From Pseudoflavonifractor phocaeensis (GTDB lineage Bacteria > Bacillota > Clostridia > Oscillospirales > Oscillospiraceae): DNA of 64,000 bases. Shown in pieces: positions 61,141 to 64,000 of this stretch. The notes under the pieces are model-generated. The model did no database searches and was not told the origin of the DNA. It saw only the letters and a list, made by a program, of their open reading frames with translations. The DNA lies in the NCBI RefSeq assembly GCF_021531375.1, contig NZ_JADYTU010000008.1, positions 1 to 64,000 of the forward strand. Reading direction: 5' to 3'. Made by a program: the position numbers and the translations under genes. Positions within the stretch are counted from its first letter, which is position 1. Every line of letters begins with the position of its first letter.

Positions 61141-61656
61141 TCAGGCCTCCACGGGCTTCTCCTCACGCTCGCCTCTGAGCCACTCGTCCTCTTCTCCGGT
61201 CTCGCGCCAATGCTCGTAGGACTGGCGGATGGAGGCCCAGACGGAGACCCAGTCCACCTCGTCGATCTGCTGCTCATTCTGGAACAGCTTCTCATAGAAA
61301 TCGTGGACCTCGTCCTCGCTCTCGTCTACATACTTCTCATAGAAAGCGTCCATGTAGTCCCCAAACTTGGTGTCGTCCTGGTCCGCAGGGCCGGCCAGAA
61401 CGGCGGTAAACTCTTCCCGGCTCCAGCGCTTGCCCGGGCGGAGGGACTGGGGCATCTTCCCAACCCACTCGGTCATCTTATCCACGTTCTTCAGGAAATC
61501 CTCCCGTCCCTGCCCTTCCTCCAATTTAGGAAGGATCGACTCAATGATTTTGCAGACAGCCTCTTCCATCTCGCGGTCTGCCCCGCCGTCCGACTTCTTG
61601 AGTTGGAGGGAACTGACCATCTTCTGCGCCTGCCGTTTGATTTCTTCCTGTTTCAT
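61141..61656 (-). CDS. Hypothetical acidic helical protein
   Basis: A 171-residue protein from ATG 61656 (MKQEEIKRQAQKMVSSLQLK), rich in Glu/Asp/Lys and Trp (DEVDWVSVWASIRQSYEHW). No membrane or signal segment. The charged helical character suggests a cytoplasmic coil; I recognise no family. The longer frame to 61695 has no ribosome-binding site, though the chosen start also has only a distant AGGCAGG. Confidence 0.65.
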   Translation of the reverse strand: MKQEEIKRQAQKMVSSLQLKKSDGGADREMEEAVCKIIESILPKLEEGQGREDFLKNVDKMTEWVGKMPQSLRPGKRWSREEFTAVLAGPADQDDTKFGDYMDAFYEKYVDESEDEVHDFYEKLFQNEQQIDEVDWVSVWASIRQSYEHWRETGEEDEWLRGEREEKPVEA

Positions 61657-62206
61657 AATAAGAGCCTGCCTTTCTGTATCAGTTTTACTGAACATTTATA
61701 TTTTTTAGCCTGGACAATTGATATTGTCCTCCTGTTTTCAGCATTCCTATCGTCGGTTTCCGCGACGCGGCGCCGCGCTTACAACAGGTCTTTCGCTTTT
61801 GTGTCTTTATTGTAAAATGCAGTCGTCAAATTTCCGTCTGTCAATTTGTCCAATGTCGCAGGGGACGGCGCCCGTCTGTTTTGTGGAATTGACGTTTTAG
61901 CCCCTCAACCCCTGCCTTTTTCCGGTGTGGAACACGGTCAACCGAAAAAAAACGCCTCTGACGTATAATTTCCGTCTGTTCCCCTCCCCCTCTGTCTTCC
62001 GCTGTTTGCGGCGCAGAAAAATTTTATAAAAATTTTTTCTGTGCCCAGTCCCGCGCTGCGCTGTCCGGGTTCTTTTTCTTCTGTAAATGCCGTCCGGCGC
62101 GCTTTCCATCCAAGGACCGAAAATAGTGCTTGACTTCCGGAGCGTTCAACGGTATAACCGTTACGGTCCAATTTCGACACCCATATCACAGGGGGCGGTT
62201 CGCGCG
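61657..62206. other. Gap of about 550 bases without a gene
   Basis: Contains the inverted repeat GGACAAT...ATTGTCC (61712-61729) just above the hypothetical gene, and the promoter for the next gene. Between 61740 and 62120 I see only mixed-composition sequence with short AT-rich runs and no convincing reading frame. Confidence 0.6.
62130..62158 (+). promoter_or_regulatory. Promoter of the second EamA gene with overlapping palindrome
   Basis: TTGACT (62130-62135), 17 bases, TATAAC (62153-62158). The palindrome AACGGTATAACCGTT (62148-62162) covers the -10 box and may be an operator. Confidence 0.78.
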
Positions 62207-63136
62207 ATGAAAAAGGAATATCTGTTTGCAGGGCTATCCATCCTGTTCTGGGGATCTACCGCCGCGGTCAGTTCCCTGATGATGGATTCCCTTTCCTCCA
62301 TGGCCCTGGTCTTCTATAACGGTTTGACGGCCACGGTGTTTCTGTTCTTGGTCAATCTGTTTACCGGCCGTCTGAAGCTCCTGCGCTCCATTTCCCCGAA
62401 GGAATGGCTGAAGCTGAGTCTTCTCGGACTGGTGGGCATGTTCTGCGTCTCTTTCTTCCTCTACTGCGGTTTGGCCCGTCTGAAGGCCCAGCAGGCATAC
62501 ATTATCAACTACCTCTGGCCCATCCTGATCGTGCTGTTCTCCTGGCCGCTGCTGGGACAAAAAATGACCAATCGGAAGGCGATCGCCCTGCTGGTCTCCT
62601 TTCTTGGGGTGGCCATTGTGGCCTCCGAGGGTGATTTTTCCGGTCTGGGACAGACCGACCTGGTCGGCGTACTCGCCTGCGTCGCCGCCGCTTGCAGCTA
62701 TGCCATCTTTTCCGTGCTGAACATCAAGGTTACCTGCGACAAATTTGTCGCCATGCTGATCTACTACATGGCCACCATGGCCGCCGGCCTGCTGTTTCTT
62801 CTGATCCGTGAACCCATTCCCGTCCTTACCGTTCCCCAGTGGGGCGGCATTCTCTGGCTGGGCGTTCTCACCAACGGGCTGGCATACACCACCTGGGCGC
62901 TGGCCATGGACATCGGCGACACGGCAAAGCTGTCCAATCTGGCCTACCTGACCCCCTTCGTCTCCCTGATCTACATCTATGTTCTGCTCCATGAGCCTAT
63001 CACATGGTCTTCCTACGCGGGACTGTTCTTCATCCTCTCCGGCGTGGTCATCCAGCTTTCCGGAGACCGCTCTTCCCATTCCCATGCCCGGTCTCCGCAC
63101 TTCCACAGTAGGCAGGAGCGGGGCGGCAACATTTAA
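62207..63136 (+). CDS. EamA/DMT-family transporter (second)
   Basis: A 309-residue protein with ten membrane helices and two EamA repeats (LSILFWGSTAAVSSLMMDSLSSMALVFYNGL; WGGILWLGVLTNGLAYTTWALAMDIGDTAKLSNLAYLTPFVSL). The second is typical of the YdcZ/RhaT-like DMT group. The C-terminal tail is Ser/His-rich. It differs from the gene at 28069. ATG 62207 is used with GGGGGCGG upstream. Confidence 0.87.
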   Translation: MKKEYLFAGLSILFWGSTAAVSSLMMDSLSSMALVFYNGLTATVFLFLVNLFTGRLKLLRSISPKEWLKLSLLGLVGMFCVSFFLYCGLARLKAQQAYIINYLWPILIVLFSWPLLGQKMTNRKAIALLVSFLGVAIVASEGDFSGLGQTDLVGVLACVAAACSYAIFSVLNIKVTCDKFVAMLIYYMATMAAGLLFLLIREPIPVLTVPQWGGILWLGVLTNGLAYTTWALAMDIGDTAKLSNLAYLTPFVSLIYIYVLLHEPITWSSYAGLFFILSGVVIQLSGDRSSHSHARSPHFHSRQERGGNI

Positions 63137-63186
63137 AAAAGACAGGCTCTCTCCTGTATACCTGTCATAATCGTGAAAAAATGACC

Positions 63187-63238
63187 GGAACAGGACCTGA
63201 CGCGAAAATTACGCATCAGGTCCTGTTCCTGCTTTTTT
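63187..63238. terminator. Terminator shared by the EamA gene and original glmS end
   Basis: GGAACAGGACCTGA / TCAGGTCCTGTTCC, with T runs on both sides. On the minus strand it directly follows the outer glmS 3' copy, which ends at 63237. Confidence 0.92.
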
Positions 63239-63302
63239 ATTCCACTGTCACGCTCTTGGCCAGGTTTCTGGGTTTGTCAATATCACAGCCCCGCATCAGG
63301 GC
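63237..63302 (-). repeat. Detached second copy of the glmS 3' end
   Basis: Encodes ALMRGCDIDKPRNLAKSVTVE and a TAA stop. The 61 bases 63242-63302 match 63446-63506 with four differences, all at silent codon positions. The 140 bases between the copies hold short hairpins (for example AAGGACCTTTCGGTCCTT) and no gene. Its stop adjoins the strong terminator. Confidence 0.88.
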
Positions 63303-63440
63303 GGCCCCAAGGACCTTTCGGTCCTTGGGGACCCCTTTCTTTGAAACCCTCGGGCCAAATGAATTGGCCCTCCGGAAATTCTTCGCTCCGCTCCGAATTT
63401 ACGCGCCAAAAGGCGCGGATATGTGGCCCCGGGAAAGGCC

Positions 63441-64000
63441 TCACTCCACTGTGACGCTTTTGGCCAGATTTCTGGGCTTGTCAATATCACAGCCCCGCAT
63501 CAGGGCCACATAGTAGGCGAAGAGCTGGAGGGGCACCACGCCCAAAGAGGGGAGCAACAGGTCATGGGTATCCGGGATGGTCATGACCGCGTTGGCGGTT
63601 TTGGCCATCTCCGCCTTATGGCGCTCGGTGGTCAGGGCCAGCACGTCGGCCCCCCGGGATTTCACCTCTACCACGTTGCTCATGGCCTTCTCAAACAGCT
63701 TGCTGTAGGTCCCCAGCGCCACCACCAGCGTGCCGTCCTCAATGAGGCTGATGGTGCCGTGCTTCAGCTCGCCGGAGGCGTAAGCCTCGGAGTGGATATA
63801 GGAGATCTCCTTCAGCTTCAGGGAGCCCTCCAGCCCCAGGGCGTAATCCACATTCCGGCCGATAAAGAACACGCTGTTGTGGTTGAAATACTGAGAGGCG
63901 AAATACTGGATGTCATCCCGGTCGGCCAGCACGGCCTCTATCTTCCCGGGCAGGCGGAGCATCTCCTCCAGCACGGCCCGGTACTCCTCCTCCCCGATGG
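63441..64000 (-). CDS. glmS: Glutamine--fructose-6-phosphate aminotransferase, C-terminal part
   Basis: The reading frame is open to the window edge, so the gene continues beyond 64000; 186 codons are seen. They form the second SIS isomerase domain: FFIGRNVDYALGLEGSLKLKEISYIHSEAYASGELKHG and the extreme C-terminus LMRGCDIDKPRNLAKSVTVE. GlmS makes glucosamine-6-phosphate for envelope synthesis. The current stop is TGA (63441-63443), whereas the detached copy downstream stops at TAA. Confidence 0.95.
   Translation of the reverse strand, partial: IGEEEYRAVLEEMLRLPGKIEAVLADRDDIQYFASQYFNHNSVFFIGRNVDYALGLEGSLKLKEISYIHSEAYASGELKHGTISLIEDGTLVVALGTYSKLFEKAMSNVVEVKSRGADVLALTTERHKAEMAKTANAVMTIPDTHDLLLPSLGVVPLQLFAYYVALMRGCDIDKPRNLAKSVTVE

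Overview
The window looks like the chromosome of a GC-rich gut Firmicute, most likely an Oscillospiraceae member of the Flavonifractor/Intestinimonas type. The evidence is the high GC content, Gram-positive SD sequences, the ylxM-ffh-rpsP-khpA cluster, the yfmF-yfmH-lgt-folD cluster, a FeoA-FeoA-FeoB-Cys-rich operon and a Tet(W)-type gene. This placement is inference from gene content; no 16S rRNA gene is present.

Layout. 1-6.5 kb: YdcF-like protein, ABC-F ATPase, mtnA, murF and ddl. 6.5-10.4 kb: a ggt-rlmA-tsaB-upp operon. 10.6-15.1 kb: yfmF-yfmH-lgt-folD. 15.4-23.2 kb: a methyltransferase and a 2390-residue cyclic beta-1,2-glucan synthase-like giant. 23.6-28 kb: ylxM-ffh-rpsP-khpA, then rimM and an AI-2E-family protein. 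28-36 kb: DMT transporter, CarD/cytidylate-kinase-like pair, a frameshifted MATE gene, HAD-like protein, an ECF S component coupled to a P1 (NylC/DmpA-like) peptidase, and a CBS/DRTGG pyrophosphatase. 36.3-39.4 kb: the feo operon under GTTAG-N6-CTAAC operators. 39.6-45.1 kb: an integrase remnant, a glutaminase-less GMP synthase and a folate operon (folC, folE, HD protein, folP, folB-folK fusion). 45.4-53.5 kb: an integrated mobilizable element in guaA. 53.5-60 kb: guaA, a 27-codon gene, carB and carA. 60-64 kb: DUF421/DUF4363, an unknown protein, a second DMT transporter and the 3' part of glmS.

The most informative part is the 8.17-kb element at 45385-53553. It is bounded by the direct repeat TTATTCCCACTC, which is the last codons of guaA, so its insertion leaves guaA intact. 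It carries integrase, excisionase, an XRE regulator with three operator copies, a RepA-like helicase, a MobC-like protein, a MobV relaxase with a recognisable oriT, an iteron-like array and a Tet(W)-type tetracycline resistance gene with its attenuation leader. It has no type IV secretion genes, so it should be mobilizable rather than self-conjugative. The original guaA terminator now lies 8 kb away at 45335-45380.

Two other gene 3' ends carry traces of similar events. The glutaminase-less GMP synthase at 39873 is followed by a 61-codon integrase tail. The 3' end of glmS is present twice, 204 bp apart, with only silent differences. A MITE-like repeat family with terminal inverted repeats occurs three times (1-71, 23228-23494, 26032-26237); one copy provides the stop codon of the YdcF-like gene and another separates rimM from the ffh cluster.
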